A stretch of 27,447 bases of DNA from SFHK01 sp963618055 (GTDB lineage: Bacteria; Bacillota; Clostridia; Christensenellales; Aristaeellaceae). Each line of letters opens with the position of its first letter. Position 1 is the stretch's first letter. Below the pieces are notes generated by a model. It saw nothing but the letters and a program-made list of their open reading frames with translations, was not told where the DNA came from and did not search any database. The DNA is taken from the NCBI GenBank assembly GCA_963618055.1, contig CAVERI010000033.1:1-27447 (forward strand), in the 5' to 3' direction. Positions 6,487 to 13,844 of the stretch are shown one piece after another. A program made the position numbers and the translations under genes.

Positions 6487-6945
6487 CTATTTCTGGCGCA
6501 TGCTGCGCTCAATTTCACGGTTCGCGTCGCGCTTGGCCATGTCGTCACGCTTGTCGTAGTTCTTTTTGCCGCGACACAGACCCAGCTGCACCTTCATGCG
6601 CCCCTTCTTCAGGTACACGCTCAGCGGAATCAGCGTCATGCCCTTCAGAACCGTGGTCTGATCGAGCTTGCGAATCTCCGCCTTGTGCATCAGAAGGCGC
6701 TTCGGGCGCAGCGGATCGGTATTGAAGATGTTTCCCTTTTCATAGGGACTGATGTGCATGCCGTACACCAGCATCTCGCCGTGCTCAACCGCCGCGTAGC
6801 AATCCTTCAGGCTGCATTTTCCGAGACGAATGGATTTGACCTCCGTGCCGCGCAGCTCAATGCCCGCTTCGAAGGTTTCCTCCACGAAGTAGTCATGCCG
6901 GGCTTTTCGATTTTGCGCCACAACCTTGATCTCCGAATCCGGCAT
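6487..6945 (-). CDS. smpB: SsrA-binding protein SmpB
   Basis: 152 residues, the usual size. Family blocks are clear: VVAQNRKARHDYFVEETFEAGIEL near the start, GTEVKSIRLGKCSLKDCYA, HISPYEKGNIFNTDPLRPKRLLMHK and KKGRMKVQLGLCRGKKNYDKR, with the basic C-terminal tail ANREIERSMRQK that enters the ribosomal decoding centre. SmpB binds the tRNA-like part of tmRNA and brings it to stalled ribosomes. ssrA follows directly. It has its own promoter, squeezed into the 60 bases after the upstream TIM-barrel gene, and two AGGAGG-like sites before the ATG. Confidence 0.97.
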   Translation of the reverse strand: MPDSEIKVVAQNRKARHDYFVEETFEAGIELRGTEVKSIRLGKCSLKDCYAAVEHGEMLVYGMHISPYEKGNIFNTDPLRPKRLLMHKAEIRKLDQTTVLKGMTLIPLSVYLKKGRMKVQLGLCRGKKNYDKRDDMAKRDANREIERSMRQK

Positions 6946-6973
6946 CCTCCTCGCCTCCTGTCATGCGCCATTT

Positions 6974-7002
6974 ATTATACCACGATCGCCGCCGGTTGTA
7001 AA
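6974..7002 (-). promoter_or_regulatory. smpB promoter
   Basis: On the minus strand, TTTACA (7002-6997), a 17-base spacer and TATAAT (6979-6974). The start codon of smpB is 28 bases downstream of the -10. It allows smpB-ssrA to be expressed independently of the operon upstream. Confidence 0.8.
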
Positions 7003-7005
7003 CCT

Positions 7006-7737
7006 TTATTTTTCGAGCCTTGCGCAAAGCCACGCCGCGTCGCGCAGAAGCGCCTCGTCGCCGTCGTTTTCAACGAATTCCAGAAGCATGGGCGCATTCG
7101 CGCTGAGAGCCGGAACCCGATTCCACATTTCCGCGCCGTCCGACAGCGGCAGTCGAACGATTCCCTTTCCTTCATGCCGCCACGTAAACGTGTGCACGCA
7201 GGTCAGCCGCGGCGCGACCTCCTTCAGCGCCGCAAGGCGCTCCTCCTCCGGCCAGTCCCAGCGGGGCTGCCAGTGGAACGATACCGCACTTTCCCGCATC
7301 AGGCGGCGCACGCTGTCGCGGCTGTCCGTCAGCGTGTTCGGATGATATTCCAGCGACACGACGATGCTTCGCTCCGCTGCCTGCCGCACGCAGTCGTTCA
7401 GCGTGCGAACCAGCGTCTCACGCTCCCGCTCGTCCACCTCGGCGCTGCCTTTTCGACCCGCCCACACGCGAATCACCGGCGCGCCGAGCGCTTCGGCCTC
7501 GTCCAGCCACGGCCCGAAGGCATTTTCCTCCAGATGATAATAGCTGCCGTATGCGCTCGTGCGCAGACCCTCGTCCTCGGTCATGCGCCGAACCTCCGCG
7601 GCTCTGCCCGCGCCGGGTTTCACGTGCACGTCGCCGCCCCATTCCACCTGAGACAGCCCTGCGCGCTTCATCAGCGCCACAATTTCCCGGGGCGCTTTGT
7701 TTCGGAAGGTGATTGAAACCAGACCCGCGCGATTCAT
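7006..7737 (-). CDS. Sugar phosphate isomerase/epimerase-like TIM barrel protein, shorter paralogue
   Basis: 243 residues of the xylose-isomerase-like TIM barrel superfamily (AP endonuclease 2 fold). Metal-site candidates are Glu130 (VVSLEYHPN), His182 (TCVHTFTW) and Glu220 (MLLEFVEND). Where a typical family member has Asp, this one has WQP (156-158, SFHWQPRWD). A WQP variant occurs in a subset of clostridial homologues, so metal binding may differ. The start at 7737 is chosen because MNRAGLVSITF is a family-like first strand and because the ATG overlaps the preceding stop as ATGA. It is last in the QueG-like operon. The substrate is unknown; a sugar or cyclitol is the default guess. Confidence 0.8.
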   Translation of the reverse strand: MNRAGLVSITFRNKAPREIVALMKRAGLSQVEWGGDVHVKPGAGRAAEVRRMTEDEGLRTSAYGSYYHLEENAFGPWLDEAEALGAPVIRVWAGRKGSAEVDERERETLVRTLNDCVRQAAERSIVVSLEYHPNTLTDSRDSVRRLMRESAVSFHWQPRWDWPEEERLAALKEVAPRLTCVHTFTWRHEGKGIVRLPLSDGAEMWNRVPALSANAPMLLEFVENDGDEALLRDAAWLCARLEK

Positions 7738-8207
7738 GCTCTTTCCCTCTTTTCCCTCATCCGCAGGATTTTCATCATCCGCGGCCGGTTGTAGCGCTGT
7801 ATGACGATGAACGGCAGGTTGCCGAGGTCGTACAGCAGGATGAACAGCGGCGTCCACTCGCACGGCGCAAATACAAGCGACGCCGGGCAGATGGCCATCA
7901 GCACCCAATGCGTAAGCTCCGCCACGCAGGTTTCCTGCACCAGCCGCGCAAGGTGCGCGCTGCTTGAATCATTACCCGCCAGCTTGCGCGTCATGCTGCG
8001 CACAACCCGGCTGGCGTCCGGCATATAGCCCTTCCAGTGCGACACGCGCAGCTTTTTGAAGAACTCCGGCGTTTCAAACCGCCACGGTCGAAACGGAAAC
8101 GCGTCCGGCCGGAAGCACCTCGGAATCGCCATGCCGACGATCATCAGAACGATTCCCACAATCACGCAAAACAGTGCAAAACGAATCAGTGCAATTCCAA
8201 ACGTCAT
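7734..8207 (-). CDS. CrtO-like membrane acyltransferase (glycosyl-4,4'-diaponeurosporenoate acyltransferase family)
   Basis: 157 residues with two N-terminal hydrophobic stretches (about 5-30) and two more around 102-135. Motifs recalled from staphylococcal CrtO are visible: HWKGYMPD (57-64), VAELTHW (95-101) and NLPFIVIQRYNRPR (130-143). CrtO acylates the glucose of staphyloxanthin. No carotenoid genes are present here, so this homologue probably acylates another glycolipid or sugar substrate (inference). Translation is coupled on both sides: its ATG overlaps the stop of the 277-residue TIM barrel gene and its stop overlaps the next ATG, each as ATGA. GGAGGG precedes the start. Confidence 0.7.
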   Translation of the reverse strand: MTFGIALIRFALFCVIVGIVLMIVGMAIPRCFRPDAFPFRPWRFETPEFFKKLRVSHWKGYMPDASRVVRSMTRKLAGNDSSSAHLARLVQETCVAELTHWVLMAICPASLVFAPCEWTPLFILLYDLGNLPFIVIQRYNRPRMMKILRMREKRERA

Positions 8208-9037
8208 ACACCCTCCGCCCGCGCAATGAACTGCTTCAGCCGGGCAATGTCCTTCGCGGCCGTCTCCGGGTGCGCTTCCTCGCGCAGCACGCTGATGCCC
8301 GGTTTAATCTTTGCGAGCCTTCCATAGAAATATTCGTGATCAAACAGTCCGTCGCCGATTACACAGGGACGGAAGCGGCCGTTTTCGTCAAGCTGCACAT
8401 CCTTGGCGTGAATCGCAACGATGCGGTCGCCGAACAATTCAAAGCATTCGTCAAGGATCTCGCGCTGACGGCCGATGGTCTGCGGAGAAAGCAGGTTGAT
8501 CGGGTCAAGCACAATCTGCATGTTGTCGCAGGCGACGATGTCCAGAAGGCGGCGCGTAAGCGCGGGCGTGTTCAGCGTGTGCACATGCACCGGCTCGATG
8601 CCGACGAACACGCCGAAGCGCTCCGCCTGCTCCACCATGCGAAGCACGCTGTCCGCGAGGCGCGCGAACTGTGCCTCGCGGCCGGCCTCGTCGCCCCGAT
8701 AGCCGCTGGTTTCCGTCGCGACGATATTCGAGCCTAACTGCCGGCAATACGCAACCTGCTCGCGGAAGCGCTTCACGTCGTACAGCCGCTTTTCCTCGTC
8801 CGGCGAAGCCGGGTCGATATAGCAGCCGAGAACAGCCACTTCCAGATGCCTGTCCTCAAACGCGCGCCGCACGTCATAGCAGAACCCGGGATTCAGCCGC
8901 CCGTATTCCGGCCGCACGCCCTCAATCGCCTTGTGAAGCGCAAGCTGCAGGCAGCTGAAGCCCGCTTCGGAAATCCGCCGCGCAAGCTCCGCCGCAGTGG
9001 TGGTACCATAGTCATGTCCGCGAACGCCGATTCTCAT
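8204..9037 (-). CDS. Sugar phosphate isomerase/epimerase-like TIM barrel protein
   Basis: 277 residues, normal for the family. The first strand is MRIGVRGHDYG. The usual metal ligands are present: Glu148 (GIEPVHVH), Asp178 (IVLDPINLL), His210 (VAIHAKDVQ) and Glu253 (LREEAHP). Family members isomerise or epimerise sugars, sugar phosphates or inositols in the cytosol with a divalent metal. The start at 9037 has AAGGAAACC upstream and overlaps the stop of the QueG-like gene as ATGA; the longer frame to 9094 runs back into that gene. It is a distant paralogue of the 243-residue protein two genes downstream. Confidence 0.85.
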   Translation of the reverse strand: MRIGVRGHDYGTTTAAELARRISEAGFSCLQLALHKAIEGVRPEYGRLNPGFCYDVRRAFEDRHLEVAVLGCYIDPASPDEEKRLYDVKRFREQVAYCRQLGSNIVATETSGYRGDEAGREAQFARLADSVLRMVEQAERFGVFVGIEPVHVHTLNTPALTRRLLDIVACDNMQIVLDPINLLSPQTIGRQREILDECFELFGDRIVAIHAKDVQLDENGRFRPCVIGDGLFDHEYFYGRLAKIKPGISVLREEAHPETAAKDIARLKQFIARAEGV

Positions 9038-9978
9038 GTGGTTTCCTTCCCTTCTATCTGTTGAATGGCCCACGCGGCCATCTCGCTTTCGCACTCCGAA
9101 GCCGAACGCGCAAGCGCTTTCAGCTCCTCCGCGCAGTCCGCGCGGCGCAGATTGCCCGCAATCATCGCCGCCTTCACGCGGATGCGCGTCTTCCGCGCAT
9201 AATTTTTGCCGATTTCGTCGGCCAGCGCGCCCAAGTCTCCGCGAAGCAACCGCCCGAGCTCCAGCGACTCGCTCACGTCCGCGGGCATTTCCCGCGTTTC
9301 ATGGGTATTGCGCGGGCACGCGCTCTGGCAGATTTCGCAGCCCAGCAGCCGGTTCTCGTATAAGGGCCGCAGCTCCGGCGGAATGAACTCGCCCTCCGAA
9401 CGCGCGCGCAGGCATTTTTCAATGTCCACGCCCGCGTCGGAAATCGCGCCCACGGGGCAGGCTCTCGCGCACGCGCGACAGCCGCGGCACCGCTCGTCCG
9501 CGGCGTACATCGGCTCCGACAGCGGCTCGCGCGCGAACGGCGCGTCCGTCAGAATCACCTGCGCGTGAAAGCGCGATCCCAGCCCATCCACGGCAATCAG
9601 CGTGTTGTACCCTTCCAGCCCAAGGCCATACCGCGCCATCATGGGCTTGATGGCAATCTGCGCACCGGACAGCGTGTGCCAGCCTTCCTCCCGAAGCTCC
9701 TTTGCCAGCGTCTTCGCCGCCGCGTAAGCCTGATTGGACGCCGCATAATACGCGGAAATCATCGCGCCGCGGCCGTTTTCCGCCGCCTCGCGATAGGGTG
9801 CATAGCCCTTTAAAAGCAGAATGACCGTCTGCGCTCCGGGCGCAAGCGTTTCCGGATCATCCGCTACGTTCTCGTTCAGGCGATGCACGCGCCTGCGCGG
9901 CGCGTAAACCGGCCGCAGCGCCCAGACCCGGTCGAAGCCAAGCTCCCGCGCGCGCTTCTCAAGCGCTTCGTTCGTCAT
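9034..9978 (-). CDS. QueG-like 4Fe-4S/cobalamin reductase (DUF1730 domain)
   Basis: 314 residues, shorter than QueG (about 350-390). The order is a DUF1730-like domain, then two cluster motifs, CRGCRACARACPVGAI and CEICQSACPRN, and a C-terminal HEAT-like helical segment (KTRIRVKAAMIAGNLRRADC). This is the QueG architecture; QueG reduces epoxyqueuosine in tRNA using cobalamin. However, the block corresponding to DTGPxxER-AGLGWIGKNT reads SGAQIAIKPMMARYGLGLEGYNT, so the Asp proposed as proton donor is replaced by Ser, and the GWxGKN segment is changed. A divergent QueG or a relative with another substrate are both possible. It heads a run of genes joined by ATGA overlaps with two TIM barrels and a CrtO-like protein. 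Confidence 0.75.
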   Translation of the reverse strand: MTNEALEKRARELGFDRVWALRPVYAPRRRVHRLNENVADDPETLAPGAQTVILLLKGYAPYREAAENGRGAMISAYYAASNQAYAAAKTLAKELREEGWHTLSGAQIAIKPMMARYGLGLEGYNTLIAVDGLGSRFHAQVILTDAPFAREPLSEPMYAADERCRGCRACARACPVGAISDAGVDIEKCLRARSEGEFIPPELRPLYENRLLGCEICQSACPRNTHETREMPADVSESLELGRLLRGDLGALADEIGKNYARKTRIRVKAAMIAGNLRRADCAEELKALARSASECESEMAAWAIQQIEGKETT

Positions 9979-9996
9979 TACGTACCTCTTTCTCCG

Positions 9997-10695
9997 TCAG
10001 AACAGCCCGCGAATCCACGCCTCCAGCGGCAGCGCCAGAATCGGAAGAAACATCGACGGCAGCATGTTCGCCACCCGCAGCTTTCCATCCTTTAAAAGCC
10101 CAAGCATGTTCAGGCTCAGCGCGATGATCAGAACGCTTCCCACTGCCTTCATCTCGACGATCACATCCGCGCCGAGATACGGCTTGACCCACACAGCCAG
10201 CAGCGCGATCAATCCCTGATACAGCGTCAGCGGCACGGCCGCCATCGCGACGCTCCAGCCGTAGGTCGAGGCGAACATCAGCGCCGACACGCCGTCCAGC
10301 GCCGCTTTGGCCAGCAGCGTGGCGTTGTTGCCAAAGCCCGCGTCCAGCGAGCCGACCACGGCCATCGAGCCCACAGAAAACAGCAGCGTAGCCGAAACGA
10401 AGCCCTCCGCGAACCTGTTCCCGCCGGAAACCATGCGCTGAACGCCGTTGCCCATCCGTTCAATGCCGCGCTCAATGTTCAGCGCCTCGCCGATCAGCGT
10501 GCCGATCACAATGCAAATGATCATCAATAGCTGATCCTGCGTCTCTACCGCGCCCGATACACCGATCACCAGCACGCACAGCGCGATGCCGTTCGTAATC
10601 GCCGCCCGCAGGTGATCCGGCACGCCCTTTCGAATGAGACTGCCGATCAGCCCGCCCGCGACCACCGTCGCAAAATTTACCAACACGCCCGTCAT
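9997..10695 (-). CDS. DUF554 family membrane protein
   Basis: 232 residues with about seven hydrophobic segments. The start MTGVLVNFATVVAGGLIGSL, the middle GFVSATLLFSVGSMAVVGSL and the block LLAKAALDGVSALMFASTYGWSV are typical of DUF554 (YdfK-like). Function is unknown; the family is described as possible transport proteins. Its ATG at 10695 overlaps the stop of the DNA glycosylase gene as ATGA, with GGAGG 8 bases upstream. The QueG-like gene starts 18 bases after its stop. Confidence 0.9.
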   Translation of the reverse strand: MTGVLVNFATVVAGGLIGSLIRKGVPDHLRAAITNGIALCVLVIGVSGAVETQDQLLMIICIVIGTLIGEALNIERGIERMGNGVQRMVSGGNRFAEGFVSATLLFSVGSMAVVGSLDAGFGNNATLLAKAALDGVSALMFASTYGWSVAMAAVPLTLYQGLIALLAVWVKPYLGADVIVEMKAVGSVLIIALSLNMLGLLKDGKLRVANMLPSMFLPILALPLEAWIRGLF

Positions 10696-11489
10696 GCCGT
10701 TTTTCCTCCGGTTTCAATCAGCCCCACGCGCGCAGCGTGGAACAGCGACTGCTGGATGAGCCCGCAGTTCTCACCAAACATCCGCCGCGCCTCCCGCGCC
10801 AGAAACGCGGGCGAGCCGGTCACGCCGAACCAGTCGGCCATCAACCGCTTCACCCACACATCTACCGGAAACGCGTCGGCATGGCGGCAGCCGAACAGCA
10901 GCACGCAGTCCGCCACCTTCGGCCCCACGCCGGGCAGGCGCGTCAGCTCCTCGCGCGCCTGTTCAATCGGCATTGCGGAAAGCGCGTCCAGCGGAAAGCC
11001 GTCCTCCACCATGCGCGCCGTGCCGATCAGATACGCCGCGCGATAGCCGCAGGGCACTCGCGTGCGAAGCTCCGCTTCCGTAAGCTTCGCCAGCACCTCC
11101 GGCTTCGGAAATCCATGCAGCGTCTCGCCCCGAAACGCGCGCGCTTCGCCATACGTCTCATTGAGCACCGTGACCAGCGCGCGAATCCGCGCCACATTGT
11201 TGTTCGCCGACAGGATGAACTGAAGCAGCGCTTCCCACGGCGGCTGATTGAGCACCCGCAGCCCCGGCGTCGCCTGAACGGCTCGCGCCGCGACGGGATA
11301 CGACGCGCAGTCCTCTCCGAGACGCGAATAGTCCCGCGCGTCGTCAAAGTACGCCCGGGCAAACGCGTCCTCGTCCGCGCTCGTGAGCACACGCCCATCC
11401 ACGACCGCGGCGAACACGCCGCCGATTTCCCGCCAGTGAAACGCCTGCGCGCTGTCCATCAGCGTAAGGCGCAGATTCATCTCTCTCAT
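10692..11489 (-). CDS. 8-oxoguanine DNA glycosylase, OGG family
   Basis: 265 residues with an N-terminal OGG-N-like domain (about 1-80) and an HhH-GPD domain. The hairpin reads LPGVGPKVADCVLLFG with the putative catalytic lysine Lys191, and the conserved aspartate is Asp210 in FPVDVWVKR; these match the OGG1 pair. The NNNVARIRALV segment (96-106) also fits. It would excise 8-oxoguanine opposite cytosine and nick the strand by beta-lyase action. The ATG at 11489 has GGAG 5 bases upstream; a second ATG at 11480 is possible. The gene lies just past the rpmA terminator with no clear promoter, so readthrough may supply expression. Confidence 0.88.
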   Translation of the reverse strand: MREMNLRLTLMDSAQAFHWREIGGVFAAVVDGRVLTSADEDAFARAYFDDARDYSRLGEDCASYPVAARAVQATPGLRVLNQPPWEALLQFILSANNNVARIRALVTVLNETYGEARAFRGETLHGFPKPEVLAKLTEAELRTRVPCGYRAAYLIGTARMVEDGFPLDALSAMPIEQAREELTRLPGVGPKVADCVLLFGCRHADAFPVDVWVKRLMADWFGVTGSPAFLAREARRMFGENCGLIQQSLFHAARVGLIETGGKTA

Positions 11490-11516
11490 TTATGCTCCAT
11501 CGAAGCCCGCCGAAAC

Positions 11517-11550
11517 AAAAACCCGCGCCGGAGGAAAACCTCTGCGCGGG
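11517..11550 (-). terminator. Terminator of rplU-prp-rpmA
   Basis: CCCGCGC-AGAGG-TTTT-CCTC-CG-GCGCGGG on the minus strand (11550-11522), followed by TTTTTG. It is a strong GC-rich stem with a T tract, starting 17 bases after the rpmA stop. Confidence 0.9.
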
Positions 11551-11567
11551 TAATTTTCGCTTTTCGC

Positions 11568-11864
11568 TTATTCGGCGGCGGCTTCGGTCTTCGGATAAAT
11601 GCTGACCTTCTTCTTATCCTTGCCGTGGCGTTCGAACTTCACGACGCCGTCCATCTTCGCGTACAGCGTATCGTCATCGCCGATGCCCACATTCAGGCCG
11701 GGATGAATTTTGGTGCCGCGCTGACGAACAAGGATGTTGCCCGCAAGAACGAACTGACCATCCGCGCGCTTGGTGCCAAGGCGCTGCGCGTGGCTGTCAC
11801 GGCCGTTACGCGAAGAACCCATTCCTTTTTTGTGCGCGAACAGCTGAAGATTCATCTTGAACAT
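11568..11864 (-). CDS. rpmA: Ribosomal protein bL27 with cleavable N-terminal extension
   Basis: 98 residues. MFKMNLQLF precedes AHKKGMGSSRNGRDSHAQRLG, the classic bL27 start. In Firmicutes this extension is removed by the protease Prp, here between Phe9 and Ala10 by analogy with the MxxxNLQxF/A rule. The exposed N-terminus reaches the peptidyl transferase centre. The prp gene lies immediately upstream, with a 4-base gap. GGAGGT is 6 bases before the ATG. The acidic tail TEAAAE is a minor variation. Confidence 0.97.
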   Translation of the reverse strand: MFKMNLQLFAHKKGMGSSRNGRDSHAQRLGTKRADGQFVLAGNILVRQRGTKIHPGLNVGIGDDDTLYAKMDGVVKFERHGKDKKKVSIYPKTEAAAE

Positions 11865-11868
11865 GTGT

Positions 11869-12210
11869 CTACCTCCGTTCTCTGATGATGATCCGGATGG
11901 TACCGGGATAGTCGTTGGAAATGGCGGTCAAAGCTTTTTCGAGCGTTCGGAAAAGAACCTGCGCCTGATCGAGCGCTTCCTTCCTCGGCGAACCGGAAAG
12001 CATGCATTGGAGATAGCCGGTGTCCTCGTCCGTTCGCGTCTGAACGGGCGCGCGCACCACTTCCTCCAGCCCCAGAACCGTCGCCTGCGTAAGCGCCGAA
12101 ATGGCGGCGCAGACGATGTCCCTTCCCGATTCGGCGTAGCCGGCATGTCCCGCGGCCTCAAAGCCGCACAGCCTGCCGTCTCCGTCCTCAAAAAATACGA
12201 CCTTCGTCAT
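11869..12210 (-). CDS. prp: Ribosomal-processing cysteine protease Prp
   Basis: 113 residues. The catalytic pair is visible as His22 and Cys34 in GHAGYAESGRDIVCAAIS, the same spacing as in staphylococcal Prp. Prp removes the N-terminal extension of bL27, which is encoded next door and carries the matching site. The gene sits between rplU and rpmA, its usual place in Firmicutes. No good Shine-Dalgarno sequence is seen before the ATG, so it may depend on translation of rplU, which ends 5 bases upstream. Confidence 0.95.
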   Translation of the reverse strand: MTKVVFFEDGDGRLCGFEAAGHAGYAESGRDIVCAAISALTQATVLGLEEVVRAPVQTRTDEDTGYLQCMLSGSPRKEALDQAQVLFRTLEKALTAISNDYPGTIRIIIRERR

Positions 12211-12215
12211 GAAAC

Positions 12216-12524
12216 TCAGCCGTTGATGGCGGTAATTTCAACCTTCGTGTAAGGCTGACGATGACCCTGCTTTTTCCGCTCGTTCTTCTTGGCCTTGTAC
12301 TTAAACACGACCACCTTCGCGCTCTTGACCTGGCTGACAACCTTGCCCTCAACCTTCGCGCCCTCGACAACGGGAGCTCCGATCACGGTTTCGTCGTCCT
12401 TGCCCAGAAGCAGTACGTCAAAATTCACCACTTCGTCCGCCTGCCGATCGAGCTTTTCCACAAAGATCACGTCGCCCTGCTGGACGCGGTACTGCTTGCC
12501 ACCGGTTTGAATGACTGCGTACAC
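12216..12524 (-). CDS. rplU: Ribosomal protein bL21
   Basis: 102 residues: (V/M)YAVIQTGGKQYRVQQGDVIFVEKL at the start and HRQPYTKVEI at the end are canonical bL21. The start is taken as GTG at 12524, giving the normal MYAVIQTGGKQ N-terminus; AGGAGG (12538-12533) is then 8 bases upstream. The longer frame from 12533 would begin inside that ribosome binding site. It is first in rplU-prp-rpmA and is preceded by a leader RNA and promoter. Confidence 0.96.
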   Translation of the reverse strand: MYAVIQTGGKQYRVQQGDVIFVEKLDRQADEVVNFDVLLLGKDDETVIGAPVVEGAKVEGKVVSQVKSAKVVVFKYKAKKNERKKQGHRQPYTKVEITAING

Positions 12525-12532
12525 GCGTTGCA

Positions 12533-12605
12533 CCTCCTATACCCTAATCTCGCCCGGACGAGGCGGCACGCAAGCATGCCTTAGGAGCCACTCCGGAGCG
12601 GCTTA
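12533..12605 (-). ncRNA. Ribosomal protein L21 leader
   Basis: The transcript from the rplU promoter would carry about 70 bases before the ribosome binding site. It contains a GCCGCTCCGGAGTGGC stem and then GGCATGCTTGCGTGCC, a stem with a short apical loop, followed by GCCGCCTCGTCCGGGCGAG. Position and shape fit the L21 leader family of Firmicutes, a proposed autoregulatory element. I judged this by eye only. Confidence 0.55.
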
Positions 12606-12612
12606 CCCATGT

Positions 12613-12641
12613 ATTATACACGATTCAATCTTCATTCGCAA
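12613..12641 (-). promoter_or_regulatory. rplU promoter
   Basis: On the minus strand, TTGCGA (12641-12636), 17 bases and TATAAT (12618-12613). It lies between the rplT terminator and the L21 leader. Confidence 0.8.
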
Positions 12642-12672
12642 GTTATCTTTTCGTTTTCATTCTCCGCCGCGT

Positions 12673-12706
12673 AAAAAATGCCCGTGGAAACAAACTGCTT
12701 TCACGG
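12673..12706 (-). terminator. Terminator of infC-rpmI-rplT
   Basis: CCGTGAAA and TTTCCACGG on the minus strand form a stem with one bulge and an 8-base loop, followed by GCATTTTTT. It starts about 20 bases after the rplT stop. Confidence 0.75.
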
Positions 12707-12725
12707 ACGGTTCAAACCCTGAGAC

Positions 12726-13079
12726 TTATTTCGCGGCCTTCGCTTTCTCAACGAGAGCGGTGAACGCCTTGGCGTCGTTGATCGCGAGCTCGGAGAGCAT
12801 CTTGCGATTGACGTTGACGCCGGCAACCTTCAGGCCGTTCATCAGCTTGGAATAGCTGATGCCATTCATGCGGGCGGCCGCATTGATGCGGGCGATCCAC
12901 AGACGACGATATTCACGCTTCTTGAGTTTGCGGCCAATGTACGCGTAACGGAGCGAACGACGAACCTGCTCGCTGGCGGCACGATACTGCTTGCTCTTGG
13001 CGCCAAAGTAACCCTTGGACAGCTTAAAAACCTTACGACGCTTTTTCAGTGCGTTTACTGCACGCTTCACTCTTGCCAT
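12726..13079 (-). CDS. rplT: Ribosomal protein bL20
   Basis: 117 residues, standard. MARVKRAVNALKKRRK, LSKGYFGAKSKQYRAA and WIARINAAARMNGISYSKLMNGLK are bL20 hallmarks. bL20 assembles early on 23S rRNA and, in Firmicutes and Proteobacteria, represses the infC operon through a leader or operator structure. It is last in infC-rpmI-rplT and has AGGAGG 10 bases before the ATG. Confidence 0.98.
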   Translation of the reverse strand: MARVKRAVNALKKRRKVFKLSKGYFGAKSKQYRAASEQVRRSLRYAYIGRKLKKREYRRLWIARINAAARMNGISYSKLMNGLKVAGVNVNRKMLSELAINDAKAFTALVEKAKAAK

Positions 13080-13094
13080 TTTCGATTCGCCTCC

Positions 13095-13292
13095 TTACTT
13101 GTACGGAATCAGCTTTTTCATGGTGCGGCCTTCGGTGGTGGTCAGATAGGCGGCCTTGCGAAGGTTGCGGGTGCGCTTGGTGGGCTTTTTGGTGAGGATG
13201 TGGCGCTTAAAAGCCTGCGCGCGCTTCACCTTTCCGGACTTGGTCAGGTTAAACCGCTTCGCGGCGCCCTTGTGCGTTTTCTGTTTGGGCAT
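13095..13292 (-). CDS. rpmI: Ribosomal protein bL35
   Basis: 65 residues: MPKQKTHKGAAKRFNLTKSG at the N-terminus, AFKRHILTKKPTKRTRNLRK in the middle, as in bL35. It is a small basic protein of the large subunit, between infC and rplT, as in most bacteria. GAGGAGG precedes the ATG. Confidence 0.98.
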   Translation of the reverse strand: MPKQKTHKGAAKRFNLTKSGKVKRAQAFKRHILTKKPTKRTRNLRKAAYLTTTEGRTMKKLIPYK

Positions 13293-13310
13293 GGGATGTT
13301 CCTCCTCTCA

Positions 13311-13844
13311 TTAATCGCTCGCTTTGGAATCCTTTTTGGTATCGCGCGGCGCGACCATCATGGTCATGTTTCGACCCTCGACCACAGGACGGCGTTCCAC
13401 CGTGCCGTAATCCTTGATGCGCTCCGCAAATTCCTGCATAACCTGGTTGCCGATTTCGCTGTGCGCGATCTGACGGCCGCGGAAGCGAATCGTAACCTTG
13501 AGCTTGTTGCCGTCCTGCAGAAACTTGACAGCCTGACGATACCTCACGTCAATATCGTGATCTTCAATCGTGGCAGACAGGCGTACCTCTTTCGTCTCCA
13601 TGATCTTCTGATTTTTCTTGATTTCGCGCTCTTTCTTTGACATCTCAAAGCGGTACTTGCCGTAATCCATCAGCTTGCATACCGGCGGGCGCGCGGTCGG
13701 CGCGATATTGACCAGATCAAGCTGCTGTTCTTCCGCAAGCTTCAGTGCCTGAGCGGTCGGCATGATGCCGAGCTGTTCCCCCTGCTGATTGACTACGCGA
13801 ACTTCCCGATCGCGAATCTCCTCGTTGATCATCAGATCGTTGAT
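13311..13844 (-). CDS. infC: Translation initiation factor IF-3, probable ATC start
   Basis: 177 residues if started at ATC 13844-13842. Blocks MINEEIRDREVRVVNQQGEQLGIM, VCKLMDYGKYRFE, KEVRLSATIEDHDIDVRYRQAVKFL and KVTIRFRGRQ are diagnostic for IF-3. The frame is open upstream to an ATG at 13898, but that ATG lies in a terminator hairpin. AGGAGG (about 13859-13854) is 9 bases before the ATC and 21 bases before the first internal ATG (13832). Rare AUU, AUA or AUC starts are a known autoregulatory feature of infC. IF-3 binds the 30S subunit, keeps subunits apart and checks the start codon. It is first in infC-rpmI-rplT. The C-terminus is short and polar (DTKKDSKASD). Confidence 0.93.
   Translation of the reverse strand: MNDLMINEEIRDREVRVVNQQGEQLGIMPTAQALKLAEEQQLDLVNIAPTARPPVCKLMDYGKYRFEMSKKEREIKKNQKIMETKEVRLSATIEDHDIDVRYRQAVKFLQDGNKLKVTIRFRGRQIAHSEIGNQVMQEFAERIKDYGTVERRPVVEGRNMTMMVAPRDTKKDSKASD

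Noticed and set aside
6124..7716. 530-codon plus-strand frame across ssrA and smpB
   Set aside because: It crosses the tmRNA and runs antisense to smpB and the TIM-barrel gene; no ribosome binding site and no recognisable protein sequence.
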